64,000 nt of DNA. It comes from Xenopus tropicalis (taxonomy: Eukaryota > Chordata > Amphibia > Anura > Pipidae). The stretch covers positions 89,006,904 through 89,070,903 of the forward strand of contig NC_030678.2 of NCBI RefSeq assembly GCF_000004195.4. Direction: 5' to 3'. Under the pieces are notes generated by a model, which was not told the DNA's origin, made no database searches, and saw nothing but the letters and a program-made list of their open reading frames with translations. This document shows, piece by piece, positions 49,817-61,060 of the stretch. Position 1 is the first letter of the stretch. Each line of letters begins with the position of its first letter. Position numbers and translations under genes: made by a program.

Positions 49817-51875
49817 CCTTCTATGAAACCCAGCAGACAGATTGCAGACAGGCATGTAGGAATCCAAGAACACTTCTGGAAAAGAGTAGCTCTAATATCC
49901 ATATATGAACCCCATAAATATATATCTGTATTGCATTTTTGGGAAAAAAATCCCTGCCTGGTGCCTGACCAGTGAAAACTCCTGAAATATTTCAGAATCA
50001 AAGTGAATATCATTTGGTCTGTCTGTATCAAAGGCCTTTTTATGTGTAATAATAATATTAATTATTCATCTAATTTTGATAAGATATCCACATTTTAATG
50101 TAGAGTCACTGGATATTGATATCTGAGGCCCTGGTGAGCACAAGGAGAGACAATGAATTGAACAGGATTGATGTGAACTGAAATTCCTGAATGTGCTGTT
50201 CACTGGTTTGCCATTAGTCTACACACTACCATATTATTTATAACACAAAACACTGTTTTATAAGAATAATATTTCAATGAATAAGCGATAGCAGCATGAG
50301 GAGAGTAAAATGATTGTTTCTATCTCAGTATATACTGAAATTTTCCCTGGCAGGGGATTTTCTAGCAGGCATCAGGGGGTTAAAGGGGACATTACTTTAC
50401 TGGAGTACTCAAAATCAATAGTACCGGTCAGCTAATCATAAGGATCTTTGAATTTGGCATATATGGTTAGAAATTGTGAATAAGCTGTGAACTCTGGCTC
50501 CACTTGGTCCCAATAAGAATACCAAAATAATATACATATTAAGTTTAGTATTACTGGGGGTTTTTTGGTGCTTATTGTAGATACAACATTTCTTGGGGTA
50601 TTATGGAGTGCCATTGCATAGAGTGCCACTGTTGTAAACAGGAACAGTGTAATTGTTTATTAGGAAGGCATTTAAAATGAACCCCAAGTGGGCAATCCTT
50701 GTTAGAGTAAATGAGGATGTAAACATTATAATGTGGTATGTTAAAAAGATACTGCCATAAATAATTAGATGCCTTTCCCTGAAACTGAGAAGTGCTATGC
50801 TTGAAGATATATTGGTACATATATTTAAACTGTCTGTATAATACAATACAATATTGGAACATAAATAATAATAAAATAATAAAAATGTATACCTCTATAT
50901 TGAAGATATGATGACGTCAAAATGTACCTACCATATAAGAAATTCTTTCCCAGCATCCCCCAATCCTACTATGGACATAATAAAGAAGCTGGTGCCCAAC
51001 TAGGCTTCTTGTTTCTTGAAAAAATATTATTGTTTTCCCCAAAGTTCAGGCTTTAGTAGGCCTTACCTCCATGGAAAGCCTTCAGTAGACTAAATTTTGT
51101 GTAATGTTTTGGTATTCTTTGTTGTCTCATTCTTGTTATATATTTTTATGTCCATATCTATTCACAAATTTAGTAGAATACACAGTGGCTACAAAGCAAG
51201 CTTGTTTATTACATTATTGGCATGTCTTTTTCCAGCACTTTGCCTGCAAAAGATTTATACCCAGAGGGTGATCAAGCCTTTTTCTAGACCCTTGCAAAAT
51301 ATGGATTTCTGTGTATAAACTTCCAGCTATGAATTTTAAGAAGAACCAATATTTCTAATCACAGCAATTCACAAAGAACAAATGTCAAGCCCACAGCCAA
51401 CTGCACACTTTCCCAGACCAAGCCACGAGGAAAGTTAGATTTGCCTTTTGTTTAATAAACCTTAAATAAGAGATTTGATCATTATGTGTTTATTTATATG
51501 AATATACACACACACACAGATTAACTGGTATCCATAGTTGATTCATTTTCACATTGTACTGTATGTACACATCACTGAGAGGCTGCAAGTTCTTTAACTC
51601 GCTTGTGTTTTCTTGCATCGATTGCTTTTTTTTGCCCATGATTGCTTTTTCTTTTTATGAAAAAGCTCATCAACTTAAACCTGGTGAGCTTTTTATTTAT
51701 TTATTTATTTTGATAAAACCCAATTGTTGAAAAAAAATCCCACTTTATGGAAAATAAAAGAGATCAATGCAAGAAAACATTTTTTTTAAAATCATCCCAT
51801 CCCAAAGCTTGCAGCATACAAAATCAGTTAATGTGATTCTGTAAACAGATATTCCAACATGTATGTATGTATATT
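49817..51875. other. Unannotated spacer
   Basis: Nothing recognised apart from a short (CA)n at 51507-51519 and TTTA repeats at 51693-51711. Confidence 0.45.
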
Positions 51876-52130
51876 TCTATTTATAAAGCGCTACTTATGT
51901 ACGCAGCGCTGTACAGTTGAATACATTACAAATAGGGGGTTATTAAGATAATAATAGATAAATACAAAGTATAACAATAAATACAAATAAATACAAGATA
52001 CAGTTGCAATAAGTTAAGAGTCAAAGACACAAGAGGATGGAGGTCCCTGCCCCGTAGAGCTTACAATCTATATGGGAGGGTAACTTACAGATACAAGTAG
52101 GCAAATGTAAGTGCTGTAGGTCACAGTGGG
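51876..52130 (-). repeat. Retroposon 3' tail, minus strand
   Basis: TATTTATAAAGCGCTACTTA, GCAGCGCTGTACAGT and GGTCCCTGCCCCGTAGAGCT then TACAATCTA are the complement of the TAGATTGTAAGCTC ... GGGCAGGGACC ... GCGCTTTATAAATA tail common to frog SINE/LINE copies. A second, shorter copy is at 63171-63260. Confidence 0.7.
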
Positions 52131-53051
52131 TGACAATATAATATAAGTGGGTTTCACTGATTTCTTATACTGGTTACTGAAACAAAGAAACCACGGTATG
52201 TCTTATTTCAAACTATTTTATATTGCCTTGGTATAAACTTCCTAAGGTTTTATATAAGTTGCCTCTGAATTAAATGGACTAAGCTTTTCTTGCTTGTATG
52301 ACCTTCAAAACATAACAATGAATTAATAATTTGATTCAAGGAAGTATAATATTAATGTATTATTTCATTGACGCAAAAAGATAAAGTACAGCTGTATAGT
52401 CACAATCTGGACACATGCCACCAGACAATTACAATTATAAACAAGGCTGCCACTGCTCTTAATGGTTCCTTAGCTTTAAAAACCTGCCTGCATTGAGTAT
52501 GCAGTTCAAAATGCAGTGTTTACTGCCATGTTGTTATAAATATTTAGCGTTATCTTAATGTATTAGCATTGCTAAATGCTCAGGGCTGATATATAAATGT
52601 ATGCTGAATTGGTACTGAAGCTTCAGAGTATAAACAGAAGTTTTAAAAGAGTTTTTTTTTTTTAGTGAATTACATTTTACAGTTACTTTTCCAGAGGGAA
52701 ACATTTGTAAGTTCAAAATTCTAAATTCTAACAGGGTCTGTATTGTTCTCGGGGGTTGAAATGGCTTGTAAAGGATTTTTGAGAAATGCCATAAACATTT
52801 AATATACAATCTTCACATAAACTCATATTTCCTTTTTATATTCCTGTTCTCTTTGTAGTAAAATGTATTTCTTGTTCTGCTTTCATGTTATTTATCCAAA
52901 GCACTATGGAATTTTCTGTGCTATATAAATAGTATATCTTACAATGAACACACAGAGCTGGTTGATTGGTGCTCTTTTCATGAGTAAATTGGGAAATGCA
53001 GGACATTAATGGAGTATGCTTCCCATAACAACTTGATGGTAGTTTGGAGAC
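52131..53051. other. Unannotated spacer
   Basis: Nothing recognised. Confidence 0.4.
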
Positions 53052-53054
53052 TAA

Positions 53055-53250
53055 GGGGCCAATTTATCAAAATGTGAGATTAGAGTTTACAACAGAAAAA
53101 ATCACCTACTTTCTATTCATTCCTATAAGATTTTTAGAAGTGTATTTACTAATGGGTGAAAGTTAGAGTTCACCATTTGATAAACACACTTCTAAAAATT
53201 CGATTGGAATGAATTAATTCTGTAATCTTACATTTTGAGAAATCTGCCCC
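53055..53250 (+). mobile_element. Harbinger-like MITE, 196 bp
   Basis: Ends GGGGCCAATTTATCAAAATG and CATTTTGAGAAATCTGCCCC, flanked by TAA on both sides (53052-53054 and 53251-53253). The interior has a second inverted pair, GATTTTTAGAAGTGT and CACTTCTAAAAATTC. Non-coding. Confidence 0.88.
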
Positions 53251-53253
53251 TAA

Positions 53254-53952
53254 GAGTATTTATCATATTAAGACATGGATATCAGATTTTCATGTTATAA
53301 TTCTTCTGCAGTTACTTAGTCCCCAAGTTAGCCATAATTGACAGCATCTACCATCATCTGTCTGTTCAAATTTTACCCACATATTATAACAACCAGCTCT
53401 ATGCATAACCACTGGTAGGAACAACTTAATTATGGAGCTATCATTCTGTTAAGTAAAGCTGTGTGTTTATTTCTTGGGATATTTCTCTGCCTTCTTCTGT
53501 TGAGTTTCTTCTGTGGTGTTATATAGTGTAATAAGGCATGAGCATCATTCCATTGCTCAATAGTTGCAAGTGTCAGAGCAATCATCAGAAATCTTTGGGT
53601 CCTGTAAGGCCTAACAATCAAAGTCCTCTACAGATTTTAAAGTGAATGTTTTAGGAAAATCTGGGAGAAAGGTGGGCTAAATAATCAGGTGGGAAGGGAG
53701 AGTACAACAATGTATGAATGGGGAAGAAGAGCTCAAGTGAAAGGATTACTTAACCAATGACACTGAGGAGAATTGAAAATGTGAGGGGAAGCATGAATCA
53801 TTAAACCTGTCTCTTATGCTCTAGGCACTAAGCCATATCTTAGCCCCTTCTCCACAGGTATTGAGAGCCACCTACTCATGTCCAGGTTTCTAACTCTCGT
53901 ACAAAAGGCAGTAATCTTTAACAACTGTGTGATCTGTCTTTTTTGCAAGTAA
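53254..53952. other. Unannotated spacer
   Basis: Nothing recognised. Confidence 0.4.
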
Positions 53953-53990
53953 AGATGGCCATACATCTGACATTTTTTTTTAATTTTTTT
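53953..53990 (+). repeat. AGATGGCCATACA-end fragment
   Basis: TAA followed by AGATGGCCATACATCTGACA matches the left end of the family at 27773; only the terminus is left. Confidence 0.5.
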
Positions 53991-54059
53991 TTCCTGCTGC
54001 TGTTTATAGTTCTACCTTTAATTCATTATCACTATTTTCTCTTTCTCTACCCTCTACTG

Positions 54060-54373
54060 CAGTGATCTCCAACCAGTGGCTTGGGGACTACATGATGCTC
54101 CCCAACTCCTATGGATGTTGCTCTCAGTGCCCCCAAACCAGGTAGTTATTTTTAAATTCCTGACTTGGTGGCAAGTTTTAGTTAAATAACAACATGATGT
54201 TCCACCAAACAAACCCTCCTGTAAGCTGATGTGATTGTGTGCATAGAGGCTACCTAGTAGCCAATCCTAGCCCTTATTTGGCACCTCTATGAACTTTTAT
54301 GATGCTTGTGTTGCTCTCCAAGTTTTTTTACATTTGATTGTGGCTCACGAGTAAGAAAGTTTGGGGACCTCTG
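54060..54373 (+). mobile_element. hAT-type element, 314 bp
   Basis: Starts CAGTGATCTCCAACC and ends AAAGTTTGGGGACCTCTG. Flanks CTCTACTG (54052-54059) and CTCTATTG (54374-54381) agree at seven of eight positions, an aged 8-bp duplication. Ends resemble the hAT element at 46506 but the interiors differ. Confidence 0.82.
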
Positions 54374-54381
54374 CTCTATTG

Positions 54382-55051
54382 ATTCACTCCAGCCCTCCCT
54401 TCCTACCCTCAGTGGATTTTATCTCAGAACCCCTGTCCCTGTTCTGTAAAGTTGTACAAGGACTTTACATTTTTTACAACAGCACTGACATCAAGCAGCC
54501 ATTAAGCAAGGACCATATTTGTCTGAAAAACATCAGGTATGTAATACTCATCTCTGTTCACCTAGCTTTTGCCTTTTTCCTGAAGAACTGGTAATTTATC
54601 TGATAATTTTCAAATTCAGCTGTGCTTATATTGACACAGTCTGCATTTAGCTTCTATAGTGTATTGCACCATTGAACACAGTGCAATAAAAGTTTAATCT
54701 GACATCTGGTATCTGAAACAGTCGGGAGAGAGACTAATAGTAACTGCGAGTATGGCAGACAAACAGGGCTGCACATGAGTGGAAAGCAGAATTGGTTAAA
54801 TGGAAAGAATTACAATTCTGGATATATTCATAAATCTCTGACCACATTGTTTACATAACTAAAAAGTTTACTGTTATAGGCAATCAAATTAATTACGTGA
54901 AAGACTGATCTGGGACACTGCAAGTATTAAAATGGTATTCATTAAAAGAACAGTGTAAAAATGAAACTGGGTAAAAAGAAAGACTGCAAAAAATAAATCT
55001 ATATAGTTAGTTAGCCAAAAATGTAATCTATAAAGGTTGGAGTGAACAGTC
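54382..55051. other. Unannotated spacer
   Basis: Nothing recognised. Confidence 0.4.
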
Positions 55052-55054
55052 TAA

Positions 55055-55336
55055 AGGTCCCCATACATGGGCCGATTGTAGCTACCGATATTGGACCCTT
55101 GCACCAATTAGGCAGCTTATCAGCCCATGTAGGGACATAAATGAGGGGCCTGGCTGACCGATATCTGGCCTGAAAGTGGCCAGATATCGATCGGCCAGGT
55201 TAGAAAATTCAATTGAATAGGGGACCGCATCAGCTTTTTGATGCGGTCCCCCAACTGACTGCCCCATTGCTGCCAATTAGCCTACACGCGCCCCGATATT
55301 TCCCACCCGTAGGTGGTGATATCGGGTGGAGATCTT
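55055..55336 (+). mobile_element. AGGTCCCC-end Harbinger-like MITE, right end lost
   Basis: TAA followed by AGGTCCCCATACATGGGCCG, then GGCCAGATATCGATCGGCCA and CCCACCCGTAGGTGGTGATA, matching 6123-6618 without that copy's insertion. It stops at GATATCGGGTGGAGATC where a different repeat begins. Confidence 0.8.
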
Positions 55337-55563
55337 CCATTGATTCCTATGGGAGGCTTCCAAAAACGTGCACAGAAGGATCAAAGTCTGAAAAGTTTTC
55401 CCACTGTTTACAATCGTTCGGTGCGAAAATTTTGGATCGCCAATACGATATTATCGTGACTAATTTACTAATGCGTGATATTTGCGATCTTCAGAAATTA
55501 TCGTATCAAATCCGAATTTTTCCCATTCGGGATTCGAAATCATGATTTCAGGAATGAAGCCCT
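55337..55563 (-). mobile_element. Half of a TTTACTAA-type palindromic MITE
   Basis: CCTATGGGAGGCTTCCAAAA and TCCGAATTTTTCCCATTCGG are the complements of segments at 63520-63800. The outer end is decayed. It abuts the preceding MITE with no gap. Confidence 0.6.
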
Positions 55564-57533
55564 AAATGTAAGGCAGACATATTATAAGGTATAGACAAAA
55601 GGGAAGGGAGGGTATTAATGTGGCTTTGCAATTAATCACACACCTGTTTGTAATCACTTTTAAAACTTGTCTGCAGTTATCTTCCACTCTAAGGAAAAAG
55701 TAACTAGAGTACCACCTTGTCTGTGGTATTACCTATAGGAATGGATGGACAATAGAAAATCCCCTGCTGCCAACAGTGTTCCTTGCCAGAGGCACATGTA
55801 ATGCTGGAAAACCTCTAACTACATCTTGATTAAAAAAAATGTCTCACTTCTGTGTTTAGTCATCAACAGTGAAAGTTCTATATAGCAATTTACTTTTGAA
55901 TTCAATTTGATATCTTGGTGTGTTGGATTTAGTACTAAAATATCATTACTATTTCTACTGTTTTCACCTCTTTTTCTTTTGCAGTATCTTAAAATAAGCT
56001 GTTTGGGAAAGCACATTGCAAGCAAGTAGTGACACAGGAAGAAACTGTCAAATATTTTTCTTCAAAGACTCCCTCCTGCTGCTAGCCTAGTTTGTACTGA
56101 GGATGGTTGGACTTATAAATATTACAAGTAGAAATAATTTGTCAAAGGGTTTTAGAGAAATGTGAAAAGATGTACCATTCCTCTATCAGTCTTCAGTGAG
56201 AATTATAATGCATGCACCAGACTGTCCCGCTATGACTTCTGTAACATTACAGACTTTGCTCTCCCACTCATGTCTCTAACTCACTGTAAAGAAACTTCAT
56301 ACTTCCATTTTCTGATAGCAGGGAGATAAGCAAATCTTCTTCTTTGTATTCCCACTGTGTCCTACTAAGCAATAAATAAATTAACAGCAAGTAAACATGA
56401 GCCCACAGGTTTGTTTATGCTCTGATAAAAGTCTAACCATTTCTGTGTATCACAAGACAGTTGGAACACATACTTTGTAGGTTAGTCTCAAATGAAATGA
56501 AGTATGAGCAGCCTTGCAGGCACAGAAAACATATCCATTTCCCCTACTTATGGGTTTGAGGCTAAGTAATAAAAACTTGCTGAACTCTATCTAATTTTCT
56601 CAAACACTGTGAAGAAAAACACTATTAGTAGTCCATAGTAAAAATGATGTGAGGCAGGTTCTTCTTACTGGATTTCTCAGCATTTTGATTAAAGAAACAC
56701 TGGTTTATTTAAAATACAAAATTCCACATGTGCCATACATGCAGAATTTGCTCTAGATCAGCATTTCACAACTAGCTAAGTTTATACACTGACAGTTTGC
56801 TCTATTATAATAGAGTATTTTTATAGAAATAAGATCAGCAGTTGAGAATTGGTTTACTGTTGCTCGCCTTTAACAGGTGAGATCTTTAAAAGACATATAA
56901 AATGTTGGATAGGTACCCGTGCCAATTCAGCTTCTGAAAATTAAGCTCCCTGTCTGTGTATTGTGTGTTGTAACATAGTACAACCCCAGCATATTACCCC
57001 ACATTATTTAATATCAACAATTTCCTACTATTTTATCCGGATATCCACCTCCTCTATTCACCATTTCTTCTTACCTTGTTTTCAGTTTTATATTTTCATT
57101 TCCTCCCTTTTCTTCTTTCACCTAATTCAGTCTCTGAATGATGCTGCAGGTTTTGTATTTTAAAGCATGTGAAAGTACAGAGGTGCAATAGAAATAAAGT
57201 TCCAGAATTCTATTGCATCCCCCAGTGGAGATGCTATTTCACAGAAATGGAATCCCCCCCCAATTCAAACACTGGATATGTCTTAATAAATCTGTTCAAC
57301 CTCAACAGAAACAGGGATACAGTTTTAAGGGATCTTGCAAAATCAGGCTTATTCAGCCCAAGGTGAAAAAAAGATATTGTTAGAGTGTGTATAGGGCACC
57401 TAATTAATGCTACATAAAATCAACATATTTTAACCATGCCCTTAATTTACCTGCCCATTATGCCCAGCCATATCCCAGTTGTTTTCTAGTCTGCATTTGT
57501 TCATTCAAAAACAAAATAGGAACAGCAAACTTT
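55564..57533. other. Unannotated spacer
   Basis: About 2 kb with nothing recognised. Confidence 0.45.
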
Positions 57534-57686
57534 CAGGATATGCAATAAAAGACACCAAGTTTGCCCAGAAGCAGTAAATCAGCAGGTAGAATTAACTGGT
57601 CACCTGTTTAAAAGCAAACATCTCATTGGTTGCTCTAAGTTACTGATACTGGGCAAACATAGTGCCTTTTATTACATATGGGGATA
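57534..57686. mobile_element. ATGTAATAAAAG-family MITE, decayed
   Basis: Left ATATGCAATAAAAGACACC, right GTGCCTTTTATTACATATGG. The interior, GCAGTAAATCAGCAGGTAGA and AAAGCAAACATCTCATTGGT, matches the 22774-22938 element. Less perfect palindrome. Confidence 0.75.
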
Positions 57687-58676
57687 ATCTTTTGTTGCTA
57701 TATATTGTTTAAATATAGCTTGAAGAGGGGGAAGAGGGATGCTGAAAATACCTTGGCAGGTCATATTCATAGTGGGGGTGGATAAGTACAATGGCAGCAT
57801 ACAATCCAGTACACCTATCTGGTTAGAATGGTATCCAAGCAGTTACTGTTAGTTTACCTAAATTAACTATTATTTACAGACATTTTAAAACAGGCAACTA
57901 GTAATTACAAAAGTATGATCTACTGTTTAATGCTTTAACTCTTATTATCATGAGGTCATCAAGCTCTAGCAGTGACAAACACATTATTTGATTTGAAATA
58001 TGGTTTGTCCTTCCTTTTTCCTTTTTGTGCTGTATGATCACTGAGTGATAATGTCACGATGGATCAGCTGTTGCCTAAAGTAGTCTGGGAAAAATTGTGT
58101 AGAAAAACGTTCTCTAAAGCCAGTCACAAACGTTTCTGTAGTTCTCTTTGATTTAGAAGCTGAAACAGGCTTGGTGTTACTAATTGGAAGGAAACTGAAA
58201 ATGTTTAAAGCCCACAAATATTGTTAAGCTTTCTTTTCATGTATTCTAGGTAATGCATTATTGGATAAATCCGTCTGAAGAAAATCCCCCTAATCACGTG
58301 TTTACAAATAGGGGGATGAACTAGAGAACAGGGATGCTGTATTCGAGGGAATTAACTTCAGTTCAACATTATTTAATTAGTATTTCTGTGAATATCCTTT
58401 GTAAAAATCCTTAAAAAGAAAATCAAACCATAAACGTTACATATATGACTTGCTTTCATATATGTGGTTTGTCGGAACTCTATCATCCTTTTAACAATTT
58501 TGTAGATTTAAATCCTGTAATATAAATTATTAAAGGGGGGGGGTGTTCACCTTCAGACAATAGCCACTGTCAGAAAAAAACATTTTTGTATATCATCTTT
58601 ATTATTTAATATATTAGGTTTTAAAACTACAGAGTAAGATCAGTGCTGACAAAACTCTCACCATTCTGCTCTCTCT
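57687..58676. other. Unannotated spacer
   Basis: Nothing recognised; a G8 run lies at about 58536-58543. Confidence 0.4.
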
Positions 58677-59507
58677 GGGGCCGATTCACTAAAGTGCGAT
58701 AAAACGTGCGCTATTTATAGCGTGCGGTAAAAATTTTATCGCGTCTAAAATTTCACTATTAGCACACTTGCGCTAATTTGCACGTGATACTGCATGCAAT
58801 ATTTTTGTTGCGGTAAATAATGTGCGCGGTATTTTTCGCATGCACGCTAATTGTCGCGACATTACGCATGCGGCAATCGGCAGCATAAAACTGGCGACAT
58901 TTTGCCCTGGGAGAGCACAGAGTGCTAGAGAGGTGCTGTATAAATGTTTATTTGCAAAAAAACCCCCCATAAACCAATAAAAATATAAGTAAGAAAAAAA
59001 GAGAAGTGTTAGAGATAATAAAATGGGAGGGGGGGCATTTAAGAATATTTAGCCAAATACTTAAGGGTCCGTTTGCTAAAGTGGCTTAAATTAAGTGGGA
59101 GATTTTAGACACAGAATAAATGGCAAATATGTTATGGGCACTTTATTAAACGGGGACAAATATAATATTGCAATTATTCTGGCAACAAAACATTGGATTG
59201 GCAGTTATCACACTCGCCAGAAAATACGCTACGTACTAATTAACGCAAGTTTTACTATTCAGCAAAATGGGCTAAAGACAAAATTGTTGGCAGAATATTT
59301 GCAAAAATTTAACCCATATACCAGTAGAATATTGATGCTGTTACTGCTAAATGTAAGAGTGTAGGGGAAACTACATGAAAGTATAGAATACCATATCAAG
59401 GAAGGAAAAATAATTAGACATTAACCAGTTCAAAAGTAGAAAAATAAAAACTTTTATTTTAACAATAAAAAATTTTAAAATAGGGAAAAAAATAGGGAAA
59501 ATAAAAC

Positions 59508-60082
59508 TTAGGGCTTGCTGCCCTTCAGTTCTTCCATGTCCCGCCGCAGCTCGGCCATTTACCCCCCGGAGCGGGGCCAACTGGGCCTTGATGTTACCTG
59601 GTGCCCAGCGCTTGGCCTGGGGTGAGTCCGGGGCCTGGGGGGAGAACTCAAGGGCCTAGGGGGAAACTGGGGGAGGAATGAAGGGGGGGAGTGTATATAT
59701 ATTATACATATATATATATACATTCATACACCATACATTTGTACTTTTAGTTCAAATTACTTGCTAAATCTTTTACTGAACGTATACTGTAAAAGCATAA
59801 TAAAGTACAATAATTACCTTCCGCAATAATTATTACTATAATTATTTCAGCCACCAGATCTGAATTCCTGCGCTTCAGGTCCGACCATATGCGCTGGAGC
59901 AGGCGGAGGTCCACATCAAGGGCAAACCCGGTGAGCAAGCCATTTATGAGCTCGCACAGGATCGCCCTCTTCCTCTCGTGGACCCCTAAGGGCCCCAGCG
60001 GCAGGTTGTCATATCCTGAGCGCAGGAAAAATGACACAATATAGCGCCTCTCCCCTGGTAGCAGATCAGACACCCTAGGCAT
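59508..60082 (-). pseudogene. Myb/SANT-like transposon accessory protein (two-exon relic)
   Basis: Exon 1 starts at ATG 60082 (MPRVSDLLPGERRYIVSFFL) and runs in frame to about 59833. Its KRAILCELINGLL and LLQRIWSDLKRRNSDL segments fit helices of a Myb/SANT-like DNA-binding domain, with Trp and basic residues in the last helix. The frame then turns to AT-rich, likely intronic sequence with donor-like GTAATA or GGTAATT. A pyrimidine-rich tract and CCCCCTAG suit an acceptor at 59656, followed by exon 2: SPQAPDSPQAKRWAPGNIKA, then QLAPLRG and MAELRRDMEELKGSKP with stop at 59508-59510. This is a short heptad-like tail. One extra base near 59561 breaks the exon 2 frame, so it is called a pseudogene. 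AATAAA lies about 50 bp downstream (minus strand, 59453-59458). The exon junction phase is not resolved. Role inferred: binding transposon ends or recruiting the transposase. Confidence 0.65.
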
Positions 60083-60240
60083 GATGCTCTCTGTAGTGTG
60101 ACGGCAGGCTCAATGACACAAAATGGCCGCAAGTCGCACTTGTCACGAGAGTACAAAATCGCTACAAAATGTCCGCAAGTCGCGAGATTACAAAGTCGCA
60201 ACAAAGAAATCGCCAAAATATACCTAGTAATGTATTTTCT

Positions 60241-60382
60241 GCGACTAAATATTTACCGCTACAGTACTGCATATTATGGCGACTAAATATTTACTGCTAC
60301 AGTACTGCATATTATGGCGACTAAATATTTACCGCTACAGTACTGCATATTATGGCGACTAAATATTTACCACTATAGTAGC
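60241..60382 (+). repeat. 38-bp tandem repeat, about 3.7 copies
   Basis: The unit GCGACTAAATATTTACCGCT followed by ACAGTACTGCATATTATG is repeated at 60241, 60279 and 60317, with a partial diverged unit from 60355. Copies differ by single bases. It lies inside the Myb-bearing element, upstream of the gene's start. Confidence 0.95.
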
Positions 60383-60679
60383 GAAATTACATACATGCCA
60401 AGACTTTAGTAAAATTTCCTATAAAAACACATACTTGAATAAATAACACTGCTAAGTCCATATTTTATTGCCAAAAACTCATTTACTGTACTTTTCTATA
60501 ATTTATCGCCTGCCTGAAGTAGGTGTTAATTTTCGCATAGACCAATGCGATATTTAGCGCGCCTAAGTGTTTGTGAATCATGCGATCGTATTCTTTTCAG
60601 CGCGAAAATTAACGCATGCGTTAAAACTAGCGCGAAAAAGCGTGCGATAAATTTTATCGCACTTTAGTGAATCAGCCCT

Positions 60680-61060
60680 TCTACCTCTAGAGGAATTTCC
60701 AAGACCAGGACTTGGCAGGCAGATAAATGAAAAAAAGTTCACATTGAACTGGTTTTGTGCATTCCTTACCTATCTGGCTTTATTTGCATATCTGATGCCA
60801 TTCGGTGGCAAGATTCAGCCCAAACATATCTCATTTAGACCACAAATGGAGCACTGGTTACGGGAAGCACAGAAAATGTCATTGTGTCCCATCCCCAGCG
60901 CACCATATGCGAGGTGTAATGATGTGCATGCATGTGATCCTGAGGGGGGCAGAGAATGGGGGTGGCCTGGGAGCCTGAAAGACAAATCTAGCATTGTTTA
61001 TATCCCAATAAATGTATATGCAACTTGCCTTAGCATCTCTGCATTACAGTTGCTAAATGA
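60680..61060. other. Unannotated spacer with a 121-codon frame
   Basis: A plus-strand frame (60744-61109) begins MNWFCAFLTYLALFAYLMPF, has a hydrophobic start and runs into the repeat at 61061. No family recognised, no splice or promoter context; probably chance. Confidence 0.4.

Larger units (their letters stand above)
58677..60679 (-). mobile_element. Long GATTCACTAAAG-family element carrying a Myb/SANT-like gene
   Basis: Left end GGGGCCGATTCACTAAAGTG, right end CACTTTAGTGAATCAGCCCT, each continuing into TATCGCAC-type sequence. Flanks are TCT on both sides if the last base has changed from C to T. Both termini match the shorter copies at 12, 18 and 44 kb; for example TTTAGCGCGCCTAAGTG and CACCTACTT words appear on opposite strands. 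Unlike those copies, the 2003-bp element holds a damaged gene (59508-60082, minus strand) and a 38-bp tandem array. PIF/Harbinger elements encode a DDE nuclease and a Myb-like protein and make 3-bp duplications. The nuclease is not visible here, so this would be a partly deleted member. A weak second end-like sequence at about 59065 (AAGGGTCCGTTTGCTAAAGT) leaves some doubt about internal structure. Confidence 0.78.

Noticed and set aside
49350..49975. Frames of 60-94 codons on both strands
   Set aside because: They lie in or across the hAT MITE 49320-49808, with no domain and overlapping on opposite strands.
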